A stretch of DNA of 64,000 nt, from contig NZ_CP137555.1 of the NCBI RefSeq assembly GCF_033723955.1, positions 1,647,501-1,711,500 of the forward strand. Reading direction: 5' to 3'. This document shows positions 19,602 through 27,962 of this stretch, in pieces. Under the pieces are notes generated by a model. It made no database searches. It saw only the letters and a list, made by a program, of their open reading frames with translations, and was not told the origin of the DNA. Origin of the DNA: Microbulbifer pacificus. Its GTDB lineage: Bacteria; Pseudomonadota; Gammaproteobacteria; Pseudomonadales; Cellvibrionaceae. The position numbers were made by a program, and so were the translations under genes. Positions within the stretch are counted from its first letter, which is position 1, and every line of letters starts with the position of its first letter.

Positions 19602-22343
19602 TCACGGCCACTGATCGTCTGCCTGCGGCGGCCAGGGCTGGGCTTCCTCCACTGGCACGCCCTGGCGGCCCTCGTTCTCGCGCCGCTGCTCTTCTTCCCG
19701 CCGCAGCGCCTCCTCCCGCAGCATGCGTTCTTCGAGGATGCGTCGCTCTTCCTCGGCGCGACGCTCCTCTTCGCGATAACGATCTTCCTGGATACGGCCG
19801 GACTCCTCCAGCCGGCGCAGTCGCTCCCCTTCGCTCTGCGGAAGCGACTGGGGCTCATCGCGGTATTCCGGCGGCTCCTGGGGCACGCTCTGTTCGTCCT
19901 GCCACTGCTCCTGCTCCAGCTGCTCGCGCAGCTGGCGCTCACGCTGGCGCTGCTGTTCCTCGCGGCGCTGCTGTTCCGGGTCTATGCCCCAGCCCGGGGT
20001 CATTTCTTCACGCGGCGCCACTTTTTTGTCGTCGTCGCGATCGAACCAGTTGCGGAACCAGCCGCGGCTCTGGCAGCGGGGGTCGGTCTGCAGGCGGCTT
20101 TCGTCGGAAATCGGCAGCTCGCGCCCGCCCTCACAGTGGCGCGGGTCCATGTATTCGCCCTTGTCGTTCAGCGGCTTCCACTCGACCCCGCGCGGCGCCT
20201 GGATACGGCCGTGGCGGTGGGGCAGTTTGCGCATGATGTCGGTCCACACGCTGAGGGCACCGGTGGCACCGGTGAGACTGGTGCGCTGGTTGTCATCGCG
20301 CCCGAGCCATACCACCGCTGTCACACCGGGACTGAAACCGGCAAACCAGCTGTCGCGATAATCGTTGGTCGTTCCGGTCTTGCCGGCAAACGGCACACTG
20401 TTGGGCAGGCGGCGGTAAGCGCTTTTGGCGGTGCCCTCGCGCATGACCTGCTCGAGGCCGTAGCGCAGCAGGTACACCGGCACCTCTTCCACGCCGCGAC
20501 TGGTTTTGGGACGGAATCGCTGTACCTGATTGCCATCTGCATCGGACACCGCCAACAGCGTGCGCGGCTCCACGTGCTCGCCGCCGTTGGCCAGGGTCTG
20601 GTACATGCCGGCCACCTCAAACGGTGTCAGCTCGGCGGTGCCGAGGAACAGCGACGGCACCCGCGGCAAGTTGGCCTGTACTCCCAGCCTGCGCATGGTC
20701 TGGCGCACATTCTCGATCCCGAGGTCCAGCCCCAGGCGCGCGGTGGCCAGGTTGTAGGAATTGGAAAGCGCCACATACAGCGGCACCAGCCCATGGCTGC
20801 GGTTGCCGTAGTTGGACGGCATCCACACCTGGCCATCTTCCGTGACCTCGCGAATCGGCGCGTCATCGATCAGGGTGCCGAGGTTGTACTGGTGCGGCCG
20901 CTCGAGTGCAGCGAGGTAGATTGCCGGCTTCACCAGCGAGCCAATCTGGCGACGCGCTTCCAGCGCGCGGTTAAATCCGGGGTAGTGGGGACGGCGGTCA
21001 CCCACCATCGCCAGCACATTGCCGGTGTGGTTTTCCAGAATGACGGTGGCGGCCTGCAGCGAGTCCTTCTGGATACCACGGTCTTTCTCCAGCTGTGCCA
21101 CACCCTGGCTCACCGACTTTTCCGCCAGATCCTGCACCGAAGGTGAGAGGCTGGTATAGATCCGCAGGCCCGCGGTGCGCAGCTCTTCCACGGAATAGTA
21201 GGGGCGCAGTTCTTCCAGCAGTCGTTCGGTAAACGCCGGATAGGGATTTTGTGCGGTGTCACCGGCGGACACGACCTCCAGTGGCTTCTTGATCAGGCGA
21301 TCGTGCTGCTCCCCGGTAATCAGCCCCTGTTCCTGCATCACATCCAGCACGATGTTGCGACGCTCCAGCGCGCGCTTGGGGTTGCGCCACGGGTTGTAAT
21401 AGGAGGCGCCTTTCACCAGCCCTACCAGCAGTGCGATCTGGTGCGGTTCCAGCTGGCTCAGCGGCTTCTGGAAATAGAACTCGGAGGCAAGGCCAAAGCC
21501 GTAGATCGCACGGCTGCCCTGCTGCCCCAACCACACCTCGTTGATGTACTCCTGCAGGATATAGGCCTTGTCGTAGTGGACCTCCATCAGGATCGCCATC
21601 AGCGCTTCGTTAAACTTGCGTCGCAGGCTGGGCTTGTGGTCGAAGAAGATGTTCTTCACCAGCTGCTGGGTGATGGTGGATCCACCCTGCACCACACCGC
21701 CGGCCTTGAAGTTGGCCACCATGGCCCGCGCGATACCGCGGGGAGAAACCCCGAAGTGGTGCACGAAATCCTGGTCCTCCACTGCGATCAGGGTGGCACC
21801 GAGCAGCGGCGGAATCTCATTGATCCGCACCGGGTTGCGGTCGTCGCCGCCTCCCAGCAGGGTGCCGATGGGCGCGGCGTCGAGGCGGAACTCCTTCAGG
21901 CTGCCGCCACCTTCGTCGCGCAGATGGGTGAGTTCGTCATTGCGCAGGCGGAACTGCACCTTGGCGGCAGGCTCGCGCTTGTCCGCGTGGATAAAGTCGC
22001 GCCGCCACACCAGGTACTCCATGCCCTCGCGCTGCCACTGTCCCGGCTCCTCGACATTCGCAACCTTGTTGTAATTGAGCGCGGCGAACTCGGATTCCAG
22101 TTCGTCCGGGCGCATCACCATACCTTCCTGCAGGATCAGCGGGCGCGCGAACACCCGTGCCGGCAGCTGGTACTGGCGACTGTCCAGACGCTCGCGCAGC
22201 TGCACATCCAGCCACACCATGTACGCAGCCAGCGCCAGCACCCCCAGCAGGGCCAGCAATGCCAGGCGGCCGATCCAGCGGCGCAGCCGGCCAGAAGTGT
22301 GTTTTTGGCTTTTCCCGTTAGAACGGCGCTTGTTTGATGCCAT
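19602..22343 (-). CDS. mrcB: Penicillin-binding protein 1B with long charged C-terminal tail
   Basis: A 913-residue bifunctional class A PBP: glycosyltransferase plus transpeptidase in the inner membrane. A basic cytosolic N-terminus is followed by a membrane segment (about residues 24-46), a UB2H-type region and the GT51 domain (IAVEDQDFVHHFG; GGSTITQQLVKN). The transpeptidase has GSLVKP (Ser near 466), SNSYNLA as SxN and KTGTTNDYRDSWF near 655. The last 145 residues or so, from about 768, form an extremely Glu/Arg/Gln-rich low-complexity tail that should be a long periplasmic helix; usual PBP1b proteins end with a much shorter tail. A terminator follows at 19499-19545. Confidence 0.96.
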   Translation of the reverse strand: MASNKRRSNGKSQKHTSGRLRRWIGRLALLALLGVLALAAYMVWLDVQLRERLDSRQYQLPARVFARPLILQEGMVMRPDELESEFAALNYNKVANVEEPGQWQREGMEYLVWRRDFIHADKREPAAKVQFRLRNDELTHLRDEGGGSLKEFRLDAAPIGTLLGGGDDRNPVRINEIPPLLGATLIAVEDQDFVHHFGVSPRGIARAMVANFKAGGVVQGGSTITQQLVKNIFFDHKPSLRRKFNEALMAILMEVHYDKAYILQEYINEVWLGQQGSRAIYGFGLASEFYFQKPLSQLEPHQIALLVGLVKGASYYNPWRNPKRALERRNIVLDVMQEQGLITGEQHDRLIKKPLEVVSAGDTAQNPYPAFTERLLEELRPYYSVEELRTAGLRIYTSLSPSVQDLAEKSVSQGVAQLEKDRGIQKDSLQAATVILENHTGNVLAMVGDRRPHYPGFNRALEARRQIGSLVKPAIYLAALERPHQYNLGTLIDDAPIREVTEDGQVWMPSNYGNRSHGLVPLYVALSNSYNLATARLGLDLGIENVRQTMRRLGVQANLPRVPSLFLGTAELTPFEVAGMYQTLANGGEHVEPRTLLAVSDADGNQVQRFRPKTSRGVEEVPVYLLRYGLEQVMREGTAKSAYRRLPNSVPFAGKTGTTNDYRDSWFAGFSPGVTAVVWLGRDDNQRTSLTGATGALSVWTDIMRKLPHRHGRIQAPRGVEWKPLNDKGEYMDPRHCEGGRELPISDESRLQTDPRCQSRGWFRNWFDRDDDKKVAPREEMTPGWGIDPEQQRREEQQRQRERQLREQLEQEQWQDEQSVPQEPPEYRDEPQSLPQSEGERLRRLEESGRIQEDRYREEERRAEEERRILEERMLREEALRREEEQRRENEGRQGVPVEEAQPWPPQADDQWP

Positions 22344-22581
22344 ATCGCTACAGATAAACTCTTAACAAAGGATTCAAAATCGGTGTCGGCCGCAAATCGC
22401 GGCCGCTTTGGAGGCTTTTATAGCCGGCATTTATAAGGTCACCAGTACACAAGTCAAATCCAGCCGGTCACAGACCGCCACGTCGCATGCACTTGCACTG
22501 GACCCATCCCGCGCCATAATGCGGCGAGCTCCCGCAGCGCGGGCCAGACTACAGCAACAGACCAGAAGCAACGGAATCCCT

Positions 22582-23586
22582 ATGCACCAGTACGACCTTT
22601 ACGGCATCGGCGCCGCCCTACTCGATACGGAAATTGAAGTCACCGACAGCGACCTCGCGTCCCTGGGGGTCGACAAGGGAGTCATGACACTGGTGGACGA
22701 CGTGCGCCAACAACAGCTGGTGGACGATCTAAGAAACCACATGGTCACCGCCAGCCACGCCTGCGGTGGCTCCGGAGCCAACACCGTCATCGCCGCCAGT
22801 TACTTCGGCCTCGGCACCTTCTACTCGTGCAAGGTGGCGGACGACGACAACGGCGATTTCTACCGCGACAACCTCGCCGCCGCCGGGGTCGACTACCCCA
22901 AGGCACTGCACAACGCCGACGCCGGCACCACCGGCAAATGCCTGGTGCTCATTACCCCGGACGCCGAGCGCAGCATGAACACCTATCTCGGCATCAGTGC
23001 CGAGCTCTCGATGGCGGAACTCGACAGCGAAGCCCTGAGCCAGTCGCGCTGGATCTACCTCGAAGGCTATCTGGTCTCCTCCCCCACCGGCCGCGCCGCC
23101 GCCATCGCCCTGCGCAAGCAGGCCGAAGCAAGCGGTGTAAAAACTGCCCTGAGCCTATCCGACCCCATGATGGTGCAACTGTTCCATGACGGTCTGAAAG
23201 AAATGATCGGCGACAGCGTAGACCTGCTGTTCTGCAATCGCGACGAAGCCCTCAAATTCTGCGATACCGACTCCATCGACCAGGCCGCCAAGGCCCTGCG
23301 CAACCACTGCCGTTCCTTCGCCATCACCCTCGGTGCCGACGGCGCGCTGCTGTGGGACGGCGAACAGGAATACCGGGTCGCCGCACCCAAGGTCAAAGCC
23401 ATCGACACCAACGGCGCCGGCGACATGTTCGCGGGCGCTTTCCTGTACGGCATCAATCGGGAAATGGGCTTCATCGAAGCCGGCGAACTGGCCTGCCGCG
23501 CTGCGGCACAGGTGGTGAGTCAGTATGGGCCGAGATTGCGTCCGGAGCAGCATAAAGAACTGCTGGCGCAGACGGCGAACGCGTAA
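22582..23586 (+). CDS. PfkB family carbohydrate/nucleoside kinase
   Basis: A 334-residue ribokinase-family enzyme. The C-terminal signature DTNGAGDMFAGAFLYG has the catalytic Asp and anion hole, and CGGSGANTVIAASYFG and SDPMMVQLF are further family blocks. The N-terminal YGIGAALLDTEIEV resembles adenosine kinase-like PfkB proteins of gammaproteobacteria, so adenosine or a similar nucleoside is a plausible substrate, but this is not proven. The ATG at 22582 was chosen on family similarity. It is divergent from mrcB, and a structured repeat lies downstream at 23643-23762. Confidence 0.88.
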   Translation: MHQYDLYGIGAALLDTEIEVTDSDLASLGVDKGVMTLVDDVRQQQLVDDLRNHMVTASHACGGSGANTVIAASYFGLGTFYSCKVADDDNGDFYRDNLAAAGVDYPKALHNADAGTTGKCLVLITPDAERSMNTYLGISAELSMAELDSEALSQSRWIYLEGYLVSSPTGRAAAIALRKQAEASGVKTALSLSDPMMVQLFHDGLKEMIGDSVDLLFCNRDEALKFCDTDSIDQAAKALRNHCRSFAITLGADGALLWDGEQEYRVAAPKVKAIDTNGAGDMFAGAFLYGINREMGFIEAGELACRAAAQVVSQYGPRLRPEQHKELLAQTANA

Positions 23587-23642
23587 AGAATCGGTATACA
23601 GGAAACAGGTCTGAAGGCTTACGAAGCTGAAAACCCAGAAGT

Positions 23643-23762
23643 GAAGGCCAAGTGCTGGGTCTGGGTTTTCAGGATCGTCGGCAACAGGGACGTTGCCGAC
23701 GAAGTGTACAGGGATGTATTCACAGCGGTCCTGAAAACCCAGACCGAGTGCATGGCCGCTAC
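23643..23762 (+). repeat. 120-bp structured element, subtype B, copy 1
   Basis: Plus orientation: GAAGG at 23643-23647 and CCGCTAC at 23756-23762. The outer 29-base arms pair at 27 positions including two G-U. Hairpin 1 has a 10-bp stem CGTCGGCAAC/GTTGCCGACG with loop AGGGAC; hairpin 2 contains GTACAGGGATGTA, which matches the CsrA SELEX consensus RUACARGGAUGU. An extra copy of the right-arm sequence GAAAACCCAG lies just upstream at 23629-23638 and could compete for the left arm. It sits between the convergent pfkB-type kinase and GGDEF-EAL genes. Confidence 0.93.
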
Positions 23763-23800
23763 AGATCCCGCTTCAAACCTCCGAGGGATTACCACCGAAA

Positions 23801-25570
23801 TCAGCTCACGGAAGAAGGCCGAGGTCCACTGATCTCGGGTAAACAGGCCGCAGCGGCAATACCAAACCCCTGCGCATAATCCACTCCCATCAAGCGCAGT
23901 TTTTCCAGCAGTTCCGGCGTCTCCGCAAACTCCGCAATGGTGCTGATCCCCATGCGCTTCGCCAGGTGGTCCACCGTGCTCACCATCGCACTGTCGATCT
24001 CATCCTCCAGCATATTGCGCACAAAGGAACCGTCGATCTTCAGGTAGTCCACCGGCAACTGCCGCAGATACGCCAGCGACGACGCCCCCCGGCCAAAATC
24101 ATCCAGCGCAAAACTGCACCCCGCCGCGCGCAACTTGTGGATAAACACCAGCGCCCGATCCAGATTGTTGATCGCACTCGTCTCGGTGATCTCAAACTGC
24201 ACCCGCGACGGCGCCACCCCGGCCTCCGTCAACTCTCCCAGCACGAAATCGGCAAAGTACTCATCGCCGAGACTGATCCCGGAAATATTGATGGCATAGT
24301 GGAAGCCCGCCGCGCCACTGCTCTGCTCCAGCGCCATATAGCGGAAAATATTGCGGATCACCCAGCGGTCCACCTCATCGATGATCCCATAGCGCTCTGC
24401 CGCCGGCAGGAACAGCCCCGGCGAAATTACATCGCCATCGCGGCCCTGCATGCGCACCAGTACCTCGTAGTGGTGTATTCGATTCTTGTCCTGCAGCGCC
24501 ACCACCGGCTGGCGATACAGTAGCAGGCGGTCCTCGCGGATCGCCGCGTGAATCTCCGCAAGCCAGGTACTCTCGCGGCGCTTCTCCAGTGCCTTGCGCG
24601 AATCCCCGAAAAACTTCACCCGGTTGCGCCCCTGGTCCCTTGCTGCACTGCAGGCATCGTTGGCCGAAGCCAGTAACTGGCTGGCGGGGGGCGCATGGCT
24701 GTCGACACTAACCGCGCCGATCGACAACGCCGGGCGTGTCTCGCTGTCTTCCCACTGGAACACAAAACCGTTCACCGCCTCGCGCAGACGGGTCACGATG
24801 CGTTTGGCCTCCTCCAGGGTGCAGTCTTTCAGCAGCAGCGCAAATTCATCACTGCCCACGCGCCCCAGCAGGTCGCCCTCGCCCAGGCAGCGGGTCAGGA
24901 TTTTCGCCAGCGCGATCAACAGCGCATCGCCGGCACTGTAGCCGAGGGTGTCGTTGACCACTTTGAACTGATAGACATCGAGATACAGGAGGATGTGGTG
25001 GTGGCGCGGGCCGGTGTCGGAGCCCAGCAGTTGCTGCAGGGCGTGTTCGAAGGTCTGGCGATTGGGAAGATGGGTAAGGGCATCGTGGCTGCTCTGCCAG
25101 CTGAGGCGGGAAGAGATGCGCCGCACCTCCGAGGTATGGCGCAACACCAGCACATAGCCCTCGAGGTTCACGCCCTCCCGCAGGCTGTGGATCACCACGC
25201 TGACCTCCAGCAGCTCGCCGTCTTCCCGGCGAATATTGCCGCGCAGTTCGCGACGGCTGGGAATATTGCCAGCGGCTTCCGCACTGCCAAAGTTCAGATC
25301 AATCGCCTCACCGCCGTCGTCGTAGAGCGGCAAGCTGCCGGCGAGTGGCTGTCCCGGAAGCAGTCCGACAAGATTGCCGCACAGCTCGCTGGCCAGCGGG
25401 TTGCTGTAGCGGATACGGCCGTGGCGGTCAGTGACCACCACGCCGTCGGCCACCTCGCCCAGCGCCAGCTCCGCGGCCGCCGGGCCCAGGGAGCTGCCGG
25501 ACAATGCCTCCGCATCCGCCTCCGACAGCAGGCCGTGGAAGGCGGCATTTTTCGGTGTGAACTCAGTCAA
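23801..25570 (-). CDS. PAS-GGDEF-EAL cyclic-di-GMP signalling protein
   Basis: A 589-residue cytosolic protein with an N-terminal PAS domain (about 35-140; VVVTDRHGRIRYSNPLA), a GGDEF domain (about 155-320) and an EAL domain (about 335-580). The diguanylate cyclase signature is GRVGSDEFALL, so GGDEF is GSDEF, and the inhibitory RxxD site is absent. The EAL signature reads YEVLVRM (EVL). The phosphodiesterase core otherwise looks intact (DDFGRGASSLAYL; YLKIDGSFV; IAEFAET). I infer a phosphodiesterase with a weakened or regulatory cyclase domain. No membrane segment is visible. Confidence 0.92.
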   Translation of the reverse strand: MTEFTPKNAAFHGLLSEADAEALSGSSLGPAAAELALGEVADGVVVTDRHGRIRYSNPLASELCGNLVGLLPGQPLAGSLPLYDDGGEAIDLNFGSAEAAGNIPSRRELRGNIRREDGELLEVSVVIHSLREGVNLEGYVLVLRHTSEVRRISSRLSWQSSHDALTHLPNRQTFEHALQQLLGSDTGPRHHHILLYLDVYQFKVVNDTLGYSAGDALLIALAKILTRCLGEGDLLGRVGSDEFALLLKDCTLEEAKRIVTRLREAVNGFVFQWEDSETRPALSIGAVSVDSHAPPASQLLASANDACSAARDQGRNRVKFFGDSRKALEKRRESTWLAEIHAAIREDRLLLYRQPVVALQDKNRIHHYEVLVRMQGRDGDVISPGLFLPAAERYGIIDEVDRWVIRNIFRYMALEQSSGAAGFHYAINISGISLGDEYFADFVLGELTEAGVAPSRVQFEITETSAINNLDRALVFIHKLRAAGCSFALDDFGRGASSLAYLRQLPVDYLKIDGSFVRNMLEDEIDSAMVSTVDHLAKRMGISTIAEFAETPELLEKLRLMGVDYAQGFGIAAAACLPEISGPRPSSVS

Positions 25571-25707
25571 TGGAATCCCAATTCAACCGGCAGCGGCGCC
25601 CGGTCTTTGCCAAGGCGGTCGCCCGAGGGGACCGCGAAAAAACATCGCGCCACTGGCGCAACTCTCATAATCGAAGATATCTCTCAACGGCAAAAAATAA
25701 CACCGGC

Positions 25708-26286
25708 TTAGAGGTTCTGGCGCAGGAAAGACTTCAGTTTTTCGTCCTCGAACGCGCGCTGCAGGGTGGCACTCAGCAACTGGTTGAGGTTGGCTTCCAC
25801 CTCTTCGCGACTGGGCTTGATCAGGTTGCGGTCCTTGCCGCTGGTGCTGTAGTTACCGTAAAAGGTTGCACCCCTCACCGACACCTGCAGCTGGATGGAC
25901 GCGCCGGAATCCACCTTGGTGGTGTAGAGCTTGTTGGGGCTGTCGTAACTGAGGTTGGTGAGGTTTGCTACCACCTGTACATCGCCGCCGGTCTGAACGC
26001 TTTGGAAAGACCAGGCCTCCAGCCCCTGATAAAGGGCGGCAGCCATCGCCTGTTCGATATCGTTCCCCAGGGACACATTGGAGGAATCAGCGTAGATGCC
26101 ACCCAAAGAACCGAGACCGCCACCGGGCAGCTGATTCACGCCGCGGGCGTACACGGTGTAGCCGGAGCCGATATTATCCGGGGCGACCTGCACTTGCGGC
26201 TTCACCACCACCTGCACCGGGCTGTGGGCACAGGCACCGAGCATCACAGCAAAACCCGTAACCAGTACTGCGGCCAGTTTCTTCAT
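25708..26286 (-). CDS. YajG family lipoprotein
   Basis: A 192-residue lipoprotein: MKKLAAVLVTGFAVMLGACA is a signal peptide with lipobox LGAC. The mature part (VVVKPQVQVAPDNIGSG, VSVRGATFYGNYSTSGKDRN) matches the YajG family (DUF of unknown function). The start at 26286 has a GGAGAG ribosome binding site; the open frame upstream is spurious. It is the last gene of a minus-strand run after the PCuAC gene, 144 bp away. Function is unknown; an outer-membrane location is expected because Ala follows the Cys. Confidence 0.88.
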   Translation of the reverse strand: MKKLAAVLVTGFAVMLGACAHSPVQVVVKPQVQVAPDNIGSGYTVYARGVNQLPGGGLGSLGGIYADSSNVSLGNDIEQAMAAALYQGLEAWSFQSVQTGGDVQVVANLTNLSYDSPNKLYTTKVDSGASIQLQVSVRGATFYGNYSTSGKDRNLIKPSREEVEANLNQLLSATLQRAFEDEKLKSFLRQNL

Positions 26287-26430
26287 AAAATCTCTCCAAT
26301 ACTCCATAAATGGTTCAATGTTTTCGGCATTCAGCCGGGACTTTTCCAATTGGAATCCTGCCTGCACGCCATTTCGATGCAATTTCCCGGGGTATTCCCG
26401 CTGATATCGCCCCCGCAACCCGGATCACGG

Positions 26431-26970
26431 CTAGCCGTGATGGTGTCCGTGATGGATAGCTTCTTCCTGCCCCGCTTCCGGCGCCTGCTCCCCGAGCCCC
26501 CGTACTGGCAGTGTCACTTCGTGTGCGGAACCATCGGCGAATACCAGCCGCAGGGACAGCGACTGCCCCGCTTTCAGCGTTACACCGCGGACCATCAAAT
26601 GGACCGCGCCCGGGCGCATTTCAATGGCACCGCCACCGGGCAACGTAATTTCCGAGAGCGCGCGCATTCGACTCACGCCAGCCACCGCTTCGGTCGTGTG
26701 TAGCTCGACCGAACCCTGCGGATACGCGGGCAGCTCAATCCGTTCGAGTATCCGCGCATGGCCGGCAAGCTCGCGCAGGGTCAGGTAAGCCGCGCCCATG
26801 GGTGTGCCGGGTGGCATTTCGCGGGCATAACCCGTGATTTCGATATCTGCGGCCGAATCTGTCTCTGCAGCGACCGCGCTTGCCCCGGTACACAGGCACC
26901 ACAGCAACAGTGCGCGGAACGTCCAAGTGTTTGCGGATTTCTGCTTTACGGTTTTTCTGTCCAACAACAT
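26431..26970 (-). CDS. Copper chaperone PCu(A)C family protein
   Basis: A 179-residue exported protein. A signal peptide covers about residues 1-34 (ending AVAAE). The PCuAC copper motif is clear: ELHTTEAVAGVSRMRAL followed by EMRPGAVHLMVRGV supplies the His and Met ligands. The protein ends in a His cluster (HHGHHHG), a likely second Cu(II) site as in some PCuAC proteins. It should carry copper in the periplasm, classically to cytochrome c oxidase CuA. It lies next to a lipoprotein gene and close to dsbD, whose product keeps periplasmic thiols reduced. Confidence 0.93.
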   Translation of the reverse strand: MLLDRKTVKQKSANTWTFRALLLWCLCTGASAVAAETDSAADIEITGYAREMPPGTPMGAAYLTLRELAGHARILERIELPAYPQGSVELHTTEAVAGVSRMRALSEITLPGGGAIEMRPGAVHLMVRGVTLKAGQSLSLRLVFADGSAHEVTLPVRGLGEQAPEAGQEEAIHHGHHHG

Positions 26971-27002
26971 CCCCTCCGTTTCAGCTCGCCTGACGCGTGA
27001 GA

Positions 27003-27782
27003 TTACTGGGTCTTTTGTAACAGTAATCGCGGCGGATTGCCGAGTTTTATGTCACCTCGCACACGGTAACCGGGTACCGCTTCGCGCAGCTGGCTGTACA
27101 CCCAGCGCCCTTCGGCATCATTGCGGGCGACAATGATGACCCGCAGCTCGTGCGCGCGAATGCGCTCCGCGACACTTTTCAGCATTTGCACCATGGTATC
27201 GGAGCGCGCCGTCAGCGGCCCCGCCGGCAACTCCAGGGTCTGTGCGCCCGGCCCTTCCATGGCAATATCCTGTTCCGCGCGACGCTGCTCCCGCTGCGAC
27301 TGGCTGCGCACTTCTTTCGATAGTGGGTTGCCCGGTGCAATCTGGTCCGCGGTGTTCAGCAGGCTGTTGGCATGCCCGAACGCACGCTGGCGCAGCAGAT
27401 CTCGCGCCTGTTCCACCAGCTGCATCACCAGGGTCTGGATCCCCGCCGCGGCCTGGGCATTGCCCGGATCCAGCTGCTGCACCTGCAGGTAGAAGTCATA
27501 GGCGCTGGCACCGGCGGGCATGGTGATAAAGCCCTCGCGCTGAGCGTCTTCCGCGCGCTGCAGAAAATGTTGCACGGCGCGCTGGCGGATTTCTTCCGGG
27601 CTGGGCCCCGTGGGGCGCACCGGTTCCGGGGGCACTGGTGCCGGCGCAGGTGCTGGCGGCGGCGTGGCGCAGCCCGTAACCAGTGTCAGCAACAGGGCGC
27701 CGGACACCGCGAGTGCCCGCCGCGGGAGAGCTGCGCCACCGGAGAAGCCGCCGGCACCCTTAACAGGAATTTTGCCTTTCAC
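27003..27782 (-). CDS. Putative lipoprotein, function unknown
   Basis: A protein of about 259 residues with lipobox LVTGC near residue 38, then a Pro/Ala-rich linker (PPPAPAPAPVPPEP) and a helical region like TPR repeats (about 70-160). A C-terminal domain of about 80 residues (RVIIVARNDAEGRWVYSQLR) loosely recalls an OmpA-like fold but lacks its full signature. No ATG precedes the signal peptide; GTG codons at 27782, 27803 and 27824 are possible starts and I chose the shortest. It is divergent from dsbD and upstream of the PCuAC gene. Confidence 0.6.
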   Translation of the reverse strand: MKGKIPVKGAGGFSGGAALPRRALAVSGALLLTLVTGCATPPPAPAPAPVPPEPVRPTGPSPEEIRQRAVQHFLQRAEDAQREGFITMPAGASAYDFYLQVQQLDPGNAQAAAGIQTLVMQLVEQARDLLRQRAFGHANSLLNTADQIAPGNPLSKEVRSQSQREQRRAEQDIAMEGPGAQTLELPAGPLTARSDTMVQMLKSVAERIRAHELRVIIVARNDAEGRWVYSQLREAVPGYRVRGDIKLGNPPRLLLQKTQ

Positions 27783-27962
27783 GATATTTGCGATCGGATT
27801 CACTTTTCTGATGTCTACCTTCACGCTGGGGCCCGCTCGCTGCCAGCTGTTGTTTTTTTGTACCGACGGCACCGCTATACTGCGCCTACGCTGGAGGCAC
27901 CAGGGAACGGCGGCCCGCAAAACCAGTCCAAACTTGCCTGACTATAAAGAATTTTGTTGCCA

